Assembly (NCBI RefSeq): GCF_900604385.1
Contig: NZ_LR027382.1
Coordinates: forward strand, 1,116,001 to 1,180,000
Direction: 5' to 3'
DNA length: 64,000 bases
Source: Alistipes megaguti
GTDB lineage: Bacteria; Bacteroidota; Bacteroidia; Bacteroidales; Rikenellaceae
This document shows positions 36,931-45,129 of this stretch, one piece after another. The notes under the pieces are model-generated. The model was not told the DNA's origin and did not search any database. It saw nothing but the letters and a program-made list of their open reading frames with translations. A program made the position numbers and the translations under genes. Position 1 is the stretch's first letter. Every line of letters begins with the position of its first letter.

Positions 36931-38969
36931 CTCTTGATTACGATATCATCGTCATCGGAGGCGGACATGCCGGATGTGAGGCGGCCTCAGCGGCCGCCCG
37001 GCTCGGTTCGCGGACGCTGCTGCTGACGATGGACATGACGAAAATGGCCGCCATGTCGTGCAATCCGGCCGTAGGCGGAGTAGCCAAAGGCCAGATAGTC
37101 AGAGAGATAGATGCATTAGGCGGAGAAATGGGGCGCATTACCGACCGTACGGCCGTCCAGTTCCGGATGCTGAACATGTCGAAGGGGGCGGCCATGTGGA
37201 GTCCGCGCGCCCAATGCGACAAGACCCGCTTCTCGGAGGAGTGGCGCCATACGCTGGAGAATACGCCGAACCTCTATATCTGGCAGGATGCCGCTACGGA
37301 ACTTCTCTTCGCAAAAGCCGATGAGGCTTCGTCAGCAGACCTTGAAGAGAAAAAACACAACACATCGGAGGCCTCCGAACCGCATGCTGCAGAGAGTCAA
37401 AAAACAGTTCGTCCGACCACCGGTCATCCGGAAGAGAACACCTTGAGATCCGATCCAGCCGCCGAAAGACTCTCCGAAACCAGCCGACTCCGGATCCGGG
37501 GAGTCCGAACCCGTATGGGAGTAGAGTTCAGCTGCCGGGCCGTAGTGCTGACGGCCGGAACGTTTCTCGACGGCATGATGCACTGCGGTGCGGCGCATGC
37601 CGAGGGGGGACGGGCCGGAGATGCCGCCTCGCACGGAATCACCGGATGTCTCGTACGGATCGGCTTCGAAACCGGCCGCATGAAGACCGGAACCCCGGCC
37701 CGGCTCGATGCCCGAACGATCCATTTCGAAGAGTTCGAGCCGCAATACGGCGACGAAAAACCTTCGAAATTCTCCTTTTCGCCCGAAACCGAACCGGTCA
37801 AGGATCAAATGCCGTGCTATCTGGTCAACACGACACCGGAAGTGCACGCCATTCTGCGCTCGGGATTCGACCGTTCGCCGCTTTTCAACGGCACGATCCA
37901 CGGCATCGGGCCGCGCTATTGTCCCTCGATCGAGGATAAACTGCGCACCTTTGCCGACAAGGATCAGCACCAGCTTTTCCTCGAACCCGAAGGGCGGTCG
38001 ACCAACGAATACTACCTGAACGGTTTCTCGTCGTCGCTTCCGTGGGAAGTGCAATGGGAGGCGCTGCACAAGATCCGTGGGTTCGAAGATCTGCACATCT
38101 ACCGACCGGGATATGCCATCGAATACGACTATTTTCCGCCCATACAGCTTGAACATTCGCTCGAAACGAAGCTCGTTTCAGGGCTCTATTTTGCCGGACA
38201 GGTCAACGGAACGACCGGTTACGAAGAGGCCGCAGCCCAGGGTCTGATGGCCGGCATCAATGCCCACCGGAAGCTGAAAGGGGAGGAGCCTATCGTACTG
38301 AAGCGCGACGAAGCCTATATCGGAGTGCTGATCGACGACCTGGTAACGAAAGGCGTGGACGAACCTTATCGGATGTTCACTTCGCGTGCCGAGTATCGGA
38401 TTCTGCTCCGACAGGACAATGCCGACATGCGGCTCACTCCACTGGGGTATAAAATCGGGTTGATTTCCGAGAAAAGATACGCGCATTTCGAACAAAAAAA
38501 ATCGAATGTAGAATCGCTTGTAGCCTTTGCGCGTGAGACAAGTGTCAAGGCAGCCGAAATTTCAGACTACCTGAAATCGATCGGATCGGAGCCTCTGACC
38601 CAAGGTCGGAAGCTGCACGACATTCTGATGCGCAACAACGTAACCTTCGAATCGCTGGAAAAGGTACTCCCGAAGCTGCACCGCTTTATCGAATCGCACC
38701 GAATCGATGCCGAAGCAATCGAAGAGGCCGAGATTCAGATCAAGTACAAAGGGTATATCGAACGTGAAAAATTCATAGCCGAGAAGCTACGCCGACTCGA
38801 AAACATCCGCATCCCGGGTGATTTCGACTTCTTCTCAATGAATTCACTGACTATCGAAGCCCGCCAAAAGTTGAGTCGAATCCGTCCGAAGACGATTGGA
38901 CAGGCCTCACGCATCCCGGGCGTATCACCCGCCGATGTAAATGTATTACTGATCAAGTTCGGCAGATAG
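36927..38969 (+). CDS. mnmG: tRNA uridine-5-carboxymethylaminomethyl modification enzyme MnmG with an internal insertion
   Basis: The 680-residue FAD protein works with MnmE to modify wobble uridine 34 of several tRNAs. The FAD motif GGGHAGCEAA is at about residues 11-20. Other signatures are SCNPAVGGVAKGQIVREIDA, KTGTPARLD, GRSTNEYYLNGFSSSLP and the tRNA-binding helical C-terminus ending IPGVSPADVNVLLIKFGR. Typical length is 615-630. The excess is a hydrophilic, low-complexity stretch at about residues 131-185, inserted between TELLFAK and LRIRGVRTRMGVEF. The gene lies beside the parS cluster; mnmG is often near the origin in bacteria. Confidence 0.95.
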   Translation: MTLDYDIIVIGGGHAGCEAASAAARLGSRTLLLTMDMTKMAAMSCNPAVGGVAKGQIVREIDALGGEMGRITDRTAVQFRMLNMSKGAAMWSPRAQCDKTRFSEEWRHTLENTPNLYIWQDAATELLFAKADEASSADLEEKKHNTSEASEPHAAESQKTVRPTTGHPEENTLRSDPAAERLSETSRLRIRGVRTRMGVEFSCRAVVLTAGTFLDGMMHCGAAHAEGGRAGDAASHGITGCLVRIGFETGRMKTGTPARLDARTIHFEEFEPQYGDEKPSKFSFSPETEPVKDQMPCYLVNTTPEVHAILRSGFDRSPLFNGTIHGIGPRYCPSIEDKLRTFADKDQHQLFLEPEGRSTNEYYLNGFSSSLPWEVQWEALHKIRGFEDLHIYRPGYAIEYDYFPPIQLEHSLETKLVSGLYFAGQVNGTTGYEEAAAQGLMAGINAHRKLKGEEPIVLKRDEAYIGVLIDDLVTKGVDEPYRMFTSRAEYRILLRQDNADMRLTPLGYKIGLISEKRYAHFEQKKSNVESLVAFARETSVKAAEISDYLKSIGSEPLTQGRKLHDILMRNNVTFESLEKVLPKLHRFIESHRIDAEAIEEAEIQIKYKGYIEREKFIAEKLRRLENIRIPGDFDFFSMNSLTIEARQKLSRIRPKTIGQASRIPGVSPADVNVLLIKFGR

Positions 38970-38994
38970 ACCTACACACGTTACTACAAAACCC

Positions 38995-39024
38995 AAAGGA
39001 GTGTTCCACGTGGAACACTCCTTT
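38995..39024. other. parS site 1 inside a 30-bp perfect palindrome after mnmG
   Basis: The 16-mer TGTTCCACGTGGAACA occupies 39002-39017. The inverted symmetry extends to 15 bases per arm (AAAGGA... to ...TCCTTT) and is followed by TATTTT. The same DNA could therefore act both as a ParB site and as a hairpin terminator for mnmG, 26 bases after its stop. Confidence 0.8.
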
Positions 39025-39110
39025 TATTTTACAGCAATATAAAGAAAAACTGATCCTCAAAAATATAAAATCATCCAAGGAAGCTACTTCACTTGAAACT
39101 CACACACAAA

Positions 39111-39132
39111 GAATGTTCCACGTGGAACATTC
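39111..39132. other. parS site 2
   Basis: TGTTCCACGTGGAACA at 39114-39129 is identical to site 1. Flanking bases extend it to a 22-bp perfect palindrome (GAA...TTC). Confidence 0.8.
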
Positions 39133-39233
39133 ACATAGACTTAAAAAACAAACAAAAGAAGGGTAATAAAAAAACACTCAAAGTAAAACACCTACATAAA
39201 CTGTAAAAAAATATAAGAGCAAGAAAACAAAAA

Positions 39234-39249
39234 TGCTCCACATGAAACA
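39234..39249. other. Degenerate parS-like site 3
   Basis: TGCTCCACATGAAACA differs from sites 1, 2 and 4 at three of 16 positions. The final GAAACA half resembles the classical parS of other phyla (TGTTTCACGTGAAACA). Confidence 0.55.
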
Positions 39250-39316
39250 TCTACGTAGACCATAAAAGATAAGCTAAACAAGAACAAAGAAACAACACAA
39301 AAGCGAGAAGGCAAAG

Positions 39317-39332
39317 TGTTCCACGTGGAACA
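39317..39332. other. parS site 4
   Basis: TGTTCCACGTGGAACA, identical to sites 1 and 2, about 65 bases from the ilvE terminator. Confidence 0.8.
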
Positions 39333-39396
39333 AAGAAAGATAACGAAAGGAGAAAAGTAGAACACGAACAAACAGGAAAAGAAGCGTATAATAAAA

Positions 39397-39422
39397 AAGT
39401 TCCGCCCAAAAGAGCGGAACTT
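39397..39422 (-). terminator. Terminator of ilvE
   Basis: AAGTTCCGC (39397-39405) pairs with GCGGAACTT (39414-39422) around an eight-base loop. On the minus strand it is followed by TTTT. Confidence 0.8.
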
Positions 39423-39467
39423 GGTGTTAAAAAGTTCGATAAAAATATCGAAACGAGAAGGTGATGC

Positions 39468-40481
39468 TTAGAGGACAATCGTGCACCAGCCGTATTTATC
39501 CTCGGCACGACCGTACTGAATATCCTGCAAAGCGTTGTAGAGTTTCATGCAAGTCTTGCCGACTTCGTTACCGTAGTTGTACGAAGCACCGGTCTGCATG
39601 TCGTAGATATAACCGATAGGGGAGATCACGGCAGCCGTACCGCAGGCACCGCACTCTTCGAAAGTAGGCAGTTCATCAACCGGAACAGGACGCTCCTCAA
39701 CCTTGAGACCCATATCCTTGGCCAGCTGGCGAAGGCTCTTGTTCGTAATCGAGGGAAGAACCGACTGCGATTTCGGCGTAATATACTTGCCATCCTTAAT
39801 ACCGAAGAAGTTGGCGGCACCACACTCCTCGATATACTTATGCTCGGCCGCATCCAGATACATGATATTCGAGTAGCCGAGTTCGTGACCCTTTTCGCCC
39901 GACATCAGACTGGCAGCATAGTTGCCGCCGACCTTCACGTCGCCTGTTCCACGTGGAGCAGCACGGTCCTGTTCACGGTCAATGGCAACACGGATCGGTT
40001 TGATGCCCGATTTGAAATAGGCGCCCACGGGCGAGCAGTAGACAATCAGCAGGGCATCCTTGGCGGGTTTCACACCCAGACCGGCCGTCGTTCCGAACAT
40101 CACAGGACGCAGATACAGCGAAGCCCCTGTCCCGTAGGGCGGAATGAAACGCTCGTTGAGCTTGACAACCTCGATGCAGGCCTTGACGATCATCTCCTCC
40201 GAAGGAACCGGTAGGCAGAGTCGCTTGGCTGACGACTGCATGCGACGGGCATTCTCCTCGACACGGAAAAGCCGTACCTTGCCGTCGACACCCCGGAAAG
40301 CCTTCAGACCTTCGAAGAGCTCGACGCCATAATGCAGACACGAAGCCGACATGTGCATCTGGATGTACTCATCCTGTGTAACGATCATATCGCTCCACTT
40401 CCCATCGGTGTAGACATGGCGGACGTTGTAATCCGTCTTGCAATAGTCAAAACCGAGTGCACTCCAATCCGTATTTTCCAT
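39468..40481 (-). CDS. ilvE: Branched-chain amino-acid aminotransferase
   Basis: The 337-residue class IV PLP enzyme carries out the last step of valine, leucine and isoleucine synthesis and the first of their breakdown. Key blocks are YGVELFEGLKAFRG, the substrate Tyr/Arg region RLCLPVPSEE, the cofactor lysine in DVKVGGNYAASL, and ECGAANFFGIKDG. The last residues of ACGTAAVISPIGYI bind PLP phosphate. The start MENTDWSALGFDYCKTDYNV is the normal family start, so the GTG nine codons upstream is rejected. A near-perfect parS 16-mer lies within the codons for APRGT just before the PLP lysine block. Confidence 0.95.
   Translation of the reverse strand: MENTDWSALGFDYCKTDYNVRHVYTDGKWSDMIVTQDEYIQMHMSASCLHYGVELFEGLKAFRGVDGKVRLFRVEENARRMQSSAKRLCLPVPSEEMIVKACIEVVKLNERFIPPYGTGASLYLRPVMFGTTAGLGVKPAKDALLIVYCSPVGAYFKSGIKPIRVAIDREQDRAAPRGTGDVKVGGNYAASLMSGEKGHELGYSNIMYLDAAEHKYIEECGAANFFGIKDGKYITPKSQSVLPSITNKSLRQLAKDMGLKVEERPVPVDELPTFEECGACGTAAVISPIGYIYDMQTGASYNYGNEVGKTCMKLYNALQDIQYGRAEDKYGWCTIVL
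39945..39960. other. parS-like site inside ilvE
   Basis: TGTTCCACGTGGAGCA has one mismatch to the 16-mer in the neighbouring intergenic gap. It lies about 610 bases from site 4, in coding DNA for Ala-Pro-Arg-Gly-Thr using CCA CGT GGA ACA. Confidence 0.65.
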
Positions 40482-40537
40482 ATTTTTACTGCTTTTAAGG
40501 ATTTTCACTACTGAAAATAAATCGAAAAATCTCGGGC

Positions 40538-42580
40538 TTATCCGACAATGGCTCCATTGTTGGTCACATCGCCGGGCTGCAGCAAACGTAATTTTCCGGA
40601 GGCATCCTCAGCCATCAGAATCATTCCTTTGGAGAGAATTCCCTTCAATTCGCGCGGAGCCAGATTGACCAGCACCAACACCTGTTTGCCGACGAGCTCT
40701 TCAGGCGAGAAGTGCTCGGCAATACCCGAGACGATTTCGCGCTTGTCGATTCCCGTATCAACAGTCAGTTTCAACAATTTCTTGGTTTTTGCCACCTTTT
40801 CGGCCGCCAAAATGGTCGAAACACGGATATCCATCTTCTGGAAATCGTCGAACTGAATTGTATCTTTCTGAGGTTCAACGTGTTGAGCAGTTTCAGCAGC
40901 CATATTGGCAGCCTTCGTGGCCTCCAGTTTGTCCAACTGACGCTGAATAACGTCATCCTCGATCTTCTCAAAGAGCAGTTCGGGTTCACCAATCTCGTGA
41001 CCGGCAGGAATCAGATCGACCGCGCCCAGACGTTCCCATCCGAACTTGTCAACGGCCAGCATCTGGAGGATCTTCGCCGACGAGAAGGGCATGAAAGGCT
41101 CGATGGCAATAGCCGTATTGGCGGTGATCTGCAGGGCTACGTAAAGAATGGTCTTCACACGCTCGGGATCGGTCTTGATCACCTTCCAGGGCTCCGTATC
41201 AGCCAGATACTTGTTACCGATGCGGGCCACGTTCATGGCATCCTTCAACGCCTCGCGGAAGCGGTAGTTTTCGATATTGGACTCAAGCGACGCCTTGACG
41301 GCAGCCACATCGGCAATCGTCTGACGGTCATAATCATTCAACTCACCACAGGCAGGCACACGGCCGTTGAAATACTTCTTGGTCAGCACCAGCGCCCGGT
41401 TGACGAAGTTGCCCAGGATGGCCACCAACTCGTTGTTGTTGCGGGCCTGGAAGTCCTTCCACGTAAAGTCGTTGTCCTTTGTCTCGGGGGCATTGGCACA
41501 CAACACGTAACGCAGTACATCCTCCTTGCCGGGGAATTCGTCGAGATACTCGTGCAGCCAGACGGCCCAGTTGCGCGACGTGGAGATCTTGTCGCCCTCG
41601 AGATTGAGGAACTCGTTGGCCGGCACGTTTTCGGGCAGGATATAGCCGCCATGGGCCTTCAGCATCGACGGGAAGACAATGCAGTGGAAGACGATGTTGT
41701 CCTTGCCGATAAAGTGGACCATCTTCGTATCATCCGACTTCCAATATTTCTCCCAATCGGGCGTAAGTTCCTTGGTAGCAGATATATAACCGATCGGAGC
41801 ATCAAACCACACGTAGAGCACCTTTCCCTCTGCCCCCTCGACCGGAACGGGAATACCCCAATCCAGGTCGCGGCTCACGGCACGGGGTTGCAGACCGCCG
41901 TCCAGCCAGCTCTTGCACTGACCGTAGACGTTCGATTTCCACTCCTTGTGACCCTCGAGGATCCACTGACGCAGGAATCCCTCATACTCGTTGAGCGGGA
42001 GATACCAGTGCCTGGTTTCACGCTTGACGGGCACCGAACCCGAGACGGCGCTGTGAGGCTCGATCAGTTCGTCGGGCGAGAGCGTCGATCCGCACTTCTC
42101 GCACTGGTCGCCATAGGCACGGTCGTAGCCACACTTGGGGCAGATACCGACGATGTAGCGGTCGGCCAGGAAGGTCCGGGCCTCCTCGTCGTAATACTGC
42201 ATCGAAGTCTTCTCGATGAACTTGCCGTCGTCGTAGAGTTTGCGGAAGAAGTCCGAAGCCGTCTTGGCATGGACGGGCGACGAAGTGCGCGAATAGATGT
42301 CGAACGACATGCCCAGACGCTCGAACGAACGCTTGATCAGCTCGTGGTAACGATCGACGATCTGCTGGGGCGAAACGCCCTCCTTGCGGGCCTTGATGGT
42401 GATGGGCACACCGTGCTCATCGGAGCCGCAGACCGAAATGACGTCGCACCCCTTCAGACGAAGGTAGCGCGTATAGATATCCGAAGGTATGTAAACTCCC
42501 GCCAGGTGACCGATATGGACAGGACCGTTGGCATAGGGGAGCGCCGATGTAACGAGATAACGTTTGAACTCTTTGGCCAT
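40538..42580 (-). CDS. metG: Methionyl-tRNA synthetase
   Basis: The 680-residue class I synthetase has the HIGH-type motif in LPYANGPVHIGHLAGVYIPS. A zinc knuckle with two CxxC pairs follows (CPKCGYDRAYGDQCEKCG). The KMSKS-equivalent is KISTSRNWAVWL, a common variant in this class. A C-terminal tRNA-binding OB-fold (about 575-680) is present (DIRVSTILAAEKVAKTKKLL, NLAPRELKGILSKGMILMAE), so the enzyme probably works as a dimer. It is 56 bases upstream of ilvE on the same strand and may share a transcript with it. Confidence 0.96.
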   Translation of the reverse strand: MAKEFKRYLVTSALPYANGPVHIGHLAGVYIPSDIYTRYLRLKGCDVISVCGSDEHGVPITIKARKEGVSPQQIVDRYHELIKRSFERLGMSFDIYSRTSSPVHAKTASDFFRKLYDDGKFIEKTSMQYYDEEARTFLADRYIVGICPKCGYDRAYGDQCEKCGSTLSPDELIEPHSAVSGSVPVKRETRHWYLPLNEYEGFLRQWILEGHKEWKSNVYGQCKSWLDGGLQPRAVSRDLDWGIPVPVEGAEGKVLYVWFDAPIGYISATKELTPDWEKYWKSDDTKMVHFIGKDNIVFHCIVFPSMLKAHGGYILPENVPANEFLNLEGDKISTSRNWAVWLHEYLDEFPGKEDVLRYVLCANAPETKDNDFTWKDFQARNNNELVAILGNFVNRALVLTKKYFNGRVPACGELNDYDRQTIADVAAVKASLESNIENYRFREALKDAMNVARIGNKYLADTEPWKVIKTDPERVKTILYVALQITANTAIAIEPFMPFSSAKILQMLAVDKFGWERLGAVDLIPAGHEIGEPELLFEKIEDDVIQRQLDKLEATKAANMAAETAQHVEPQKDTIQFDDFQKMDIRVSTILAAEKVAKTKKLLKLTVDTGIDKREIVSGIAEHFSPEELVGKQVLVLVNLAPRELKGILSKGMILMAEDASGKLRLLQPGDVTNNGAIVG

Positions 42581-42608
42581 AAACAGGTAGAATATTGCTA
42601 ATTTCCGT

Positions 42609-42616
42609 CAAAAGTA
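42609..42616 (-). promoter_or_regulatory. -7 promoter element of metG
   Basis: On the minus strand this reads TACTTTTG, a match to TAnnTTTG, with a leader of about 25 bases. Confidence 0.55.
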
Positions 42617-42916
42617 CGAATTTTTGAGGGAATCCGGAACGAAAAGGGGAGAATTTGTCACCCCTGCGGGGAAAAAGCCGCGAAGCCGGGAAAGAAGTGC
42701 CTGAAACGGAAGCAACAACCGGTGGAACAAGGCGGTCGAAAGCCTGCAGACAGAGCGCGATCATCTCCGGCGAAACGGAAGCCGGAAAGGGTGCAACCAT
42801 CGCAGATGCCTACCGCAACAGAGGTGAAAAACCGGAGAGAGAAGCAACTACCGAAGGCGGTACGAAGGACATCACGGAGAGCCCGGAAATAAGTCTGCGG
42901 CAGGAAAACGGCAACA

Positions 42917-42945
42917 AAAAAAGAGGGCCGTCTGAAAGACAGCCC
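42917..42945 (-). terminator. Terminator of the S46 peptidase gene
   Basis: GGGCCGTCT (42925-42933) pairs with AGACAGCCC (42937-42945) with one mismatch. On the minus strand a CTCTTTTTTT tail follows. Confidence 0.8.
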
Positions 42946-42968
42946 CCGAGGTAAAATCGCCCCAAATA

Positions 42969-45104
42969 CTATTCAAACTGCAACTCGTCGAGCAGCCAGC
43001 CGGCACCGGCAAACTTGTCGACGATGAAGAGCACGTAGCGGATATCGACCGAAATCGTGCGCTGCAGTGCGGGCTCGAAGGCCACATCACCCGACATGGC
43101 CTCCCAGTTGCCGTCGAAGGCCAGACCGATCAGCGCGCCGCGGTCGTTCAGGACCGGCGAGCCGGAGTTTCCGCCCGTGATGTCGCAGTCGGCCAGGAAG
43201 GCAACCGGCAGTTCGCCCTTGCGGTTGGCGTAGCGTCCGAAATCCCTGGCGGCATAGAGCTCCTTGAGCTTTTCGGGCACGTAGAACTCCTGCGGATTCT
43301 TCGGATCCTCCTTCTCCATGACACCCTTCAGCGTCGTGTAATAGTTATATTCGATACCGTCGGCCGGCGAATAGGGGAGTACACGCCCATAGGTCAGACG
43401 GATCGTGAAGTTGGCATCCGAAGCCCAGGCCTTGCCGGGATTCTGCAGCATCAGACCGGCAATGTACTTGCGATGACCCTCCTTGTAGAGCGTCTGCGGC
43501 TCCTTCAGCTCGTCCGAGAGCTTCGCAAAGAGCCCCATGACCGACTTGGAGAGTGCCACGGCCGGATCTGCGGCCACCTTCTCGGGATCATAATGGTCGA
43601 TGAGGTCCATCAAGCGCTCCTCCGATGCGAAGACCGAACGGTCGTAGAGGTCGTCGACATAGGCGTCGATGTCACCGCCGAACTCTTTGTCGACAATCTC
43701 CGCGTAGAACGACGGCAGCACCTTCATGTTCTCACGTGCGATGCGGAGCATACGCTTGGCCACCTTGCGATCGGTCGAGGGGCTGTAATCCTTGTACCAG
43801 TCAGCCAGTTCGGACTTCAGCTCGTCCGTATTACCCAGCTCTTTTTTGACCTCCATCGTACGCATGCTGCCGATAAAGTGCCGCGCCGGCGAGAGCAGCT
43901 CGACCGAAGCCAGGAAAGCCTCCGACAGATACTGACGCGCAGCTCCGATGGGCGACATTTTCTCGACGGCCAGCCGGATCTTCGACAGCGCATCGGTATA
44001 TCCCTCCTCGGGCAGCGTGTTCTTCTCGGCCCAGGCCTGGAACGAAGCCTCCTGCGCCTCCTTGCGGGCCTTTACGTCGAGTTTCTCGATGCCGCGCGAC
44101 ATACCGATTGAATTCTTCCAGTAGTTCGACGATCGGGCGTATTTCGAGGCATACTGGATGCGGATGGCATCGCTCGAGAGCATGTCCTGCCAGAGAATGG
44201 CCTGCCGCTCGCCGCGGATGAAGATCCGCTGGGGATTCTCGACCCGGAGCAGGTTGTCGATCTCGTACGAGGTAGCGTAACGCTCCGTCGAGCCGGGGAA
44301 TCCCATGATCATGGCAAAGTCGCCCTCGTCATAACCGTCGAGCGAGACCTTGAGGAACTTCTCGGCCTTGTAGGGGACATTTTCGGGCGAATAGTCGGCC
44401 GGGCGGTTGTCCTTGCCGGCATAGACGCGGAAGATCGAGAAATCGCCCGTATGACGCGGCCACATCCAGTTGTCGGTGTCGCCGCCGAACTTGCCGATCG
44501 ACGAAGGGGGCGTACCGACCAGACGCACGTCCGTATAGACCTCCATGACGAAGGCGAAGAACTGGTTACCGCCGAAGAACGACTCGACGGCAACCTCCAT
44601 GCCGGGGTTCTCCTTGCGCAGACGCTCCTTGACGGCCCGAATGTTCTCTCGCGTCAGCCGCTGGTACTCCTCCTGCGAAGCGATCGAGGGGACGTTGCCC
44701 ATCACCTCGGGCGTCACGTCCGAAATCTTGCGGATGAAGCGCACCTCAAGGCCGGGAGCCGGGAGCTCCTCCTGGCGGGACATGGCCCAGAAGCCGTACT
44801 TCAGGTAGTCGTGTTCGACCGACGAGAGGCTCTGGATCGAGCTGTAACCGCAGTGGTGGTTCGTAAAGAGCAGGCCTTCGGGGGAGACGATCTCACCCGT
44901 GCAGCCACCGCCGAAGATCACGACGGCATCCTTCAGCGAGGAGTGGTCGATGCTGTAGATCTCCTCGGCGGAGAGCTTGCAGCCGCGCTCCTTCATCTGC
45001 TTGATGTTCATCTTCTGAAGGTAGGGCAGCAGCCACATGCCTTCATCGGCAGCGGCGGAGAGGGTCATCCCCACGGCCGCTGCGAGTAACAGGAATTTTT
45101 TCAT
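42969..45104 (-). CDS. S46-family dipeptidyl-peptidase, DPP7-like
   Basis: The 711-residue serine exopeptidase has a signal peptide (residues 1-18) and works in the periplasm, releasing dipeptides from the N-terminus of oligopeptides. The chymotrypsin-like triad is visible as His84 in LLFTNHHCGYSSIQ and Ser647 in ITGGNSGSPVLND, with the Asp between. Eighteen residues after the Ser is Gly (LAFDGNWEA). In this family Gly at that position goes with DPP7-type hydrophobic preference, and Arg with DPP11-type acidic preference. The ATG at 45104 is chosen because it starts the signal peptide. The family is typical of Bacteroidota that feed on peptides. Confidence 0.93.
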   Translation of the reverse strand: MKKFLLLAAAVGMTLSAAADEGMWLLPYLQKMNIKQMKERGCKLSAEEIYSIDHSSLKDAVVIFGGGCTGEIVSPEGLLFTNHHCGYSSIQSLSSVEHDYLKYGFWAMSRQEELPAPGLEVRFIRKISDVTPEVMGNVPSIASQEEYQRLTRENIRAVKERLRKENPGMEVAVESFFGGNQFFAFVMEVYTDVRLVGTPPSSIGKFGGDTDNWMWPRHTGDFSIFRVYAGKDNRPADYSPENVPYKAEKFLKVSLDGYDEGDFAMIMGFPGSTERYATSYEIDNLLRVENPQRIFIRGERQAILWQDMLSSDAIRIQYASKYARSSNYWKNSIGMSRGIEKLDVKARKEAQEASFQAWAEKNTLPEEGYTDALSKIRLAVEKMSPIGAARQYLSEAFLASVELLSPARHFIGSMRTMEVKKELGNTDELKSELADWYKDYSPSTDRKVAKRMLRIARENMKVLPSFYAEIVDKEFGGDIDAYVDDLYDRSVFASEERLMDLIDHYDPEKVAADPAVALSKSVMGLFAKLSDELKEPQTLYKEGHRKYIAGLMLQNPGKAWASDANFTIRLTYGRVLPYSPADGIEYNYYTTLKGVMEKEDPKNPQEFYVPEKLKELYAARDFGRYANRKGELPVAFLADCDITGGNSGSPVLNDRGALIGLAFDGNWEAMSGDVAFEPALQRTISVDIRYVLFIVDKFAGAGWLLDELQFE

Positions 45105-45129
45105 ACAATAAGGATAAAGTTTGTTTTCA

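Larger units (their letters stand above)
38970..39467. other. AT-rich parS cluster between convergent mnmG and ilvE (probable centromere)
   Basis: This 498-base gap is far more AT-rich than the surrounding genes and strongly A-biased on the plus strand. It holds four sites resembling the bacterial centromere sequence parS, starting at 39002, 39114, 39234 and 39317 (spacing 112, 120 and 83 bases). It also holds the ilvE terminator. No open frame of interest is present. ParB binds such sites and spreads to organise the origin region; parA and parB genes are not in the window. Confidence 0.75.
42581..42968. other. Intergenic region between the S46 peptidase gene and metG
   Basis: It holds the metG promoter at its left end and the S46 peptidase terminator at its right. 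Between them lie about 270 bases with high purine content. A 99-codon plus-strand frame crosses it (hydrophilic, repeated EATT-like peptides) but has no family resemblance and would run against both neighbours, so I do not call it. Confidence 0.5.

Noticed and set aside
39433..39454. TTCGAT...ATCGAA inverted repeat near the ilvE stop as a third copy of the shared operator
   Set aside because: Arms and spacer differ from TATCG-A5-CGATA and it is not upstream of a promoter.
42655..42954. 99-codon plus-strand open frame upstream of metG
   Set aside because: Hydrophilic pseudo-repetitive peptide with no family, no promoter, and running antisense through the S46 terminator.
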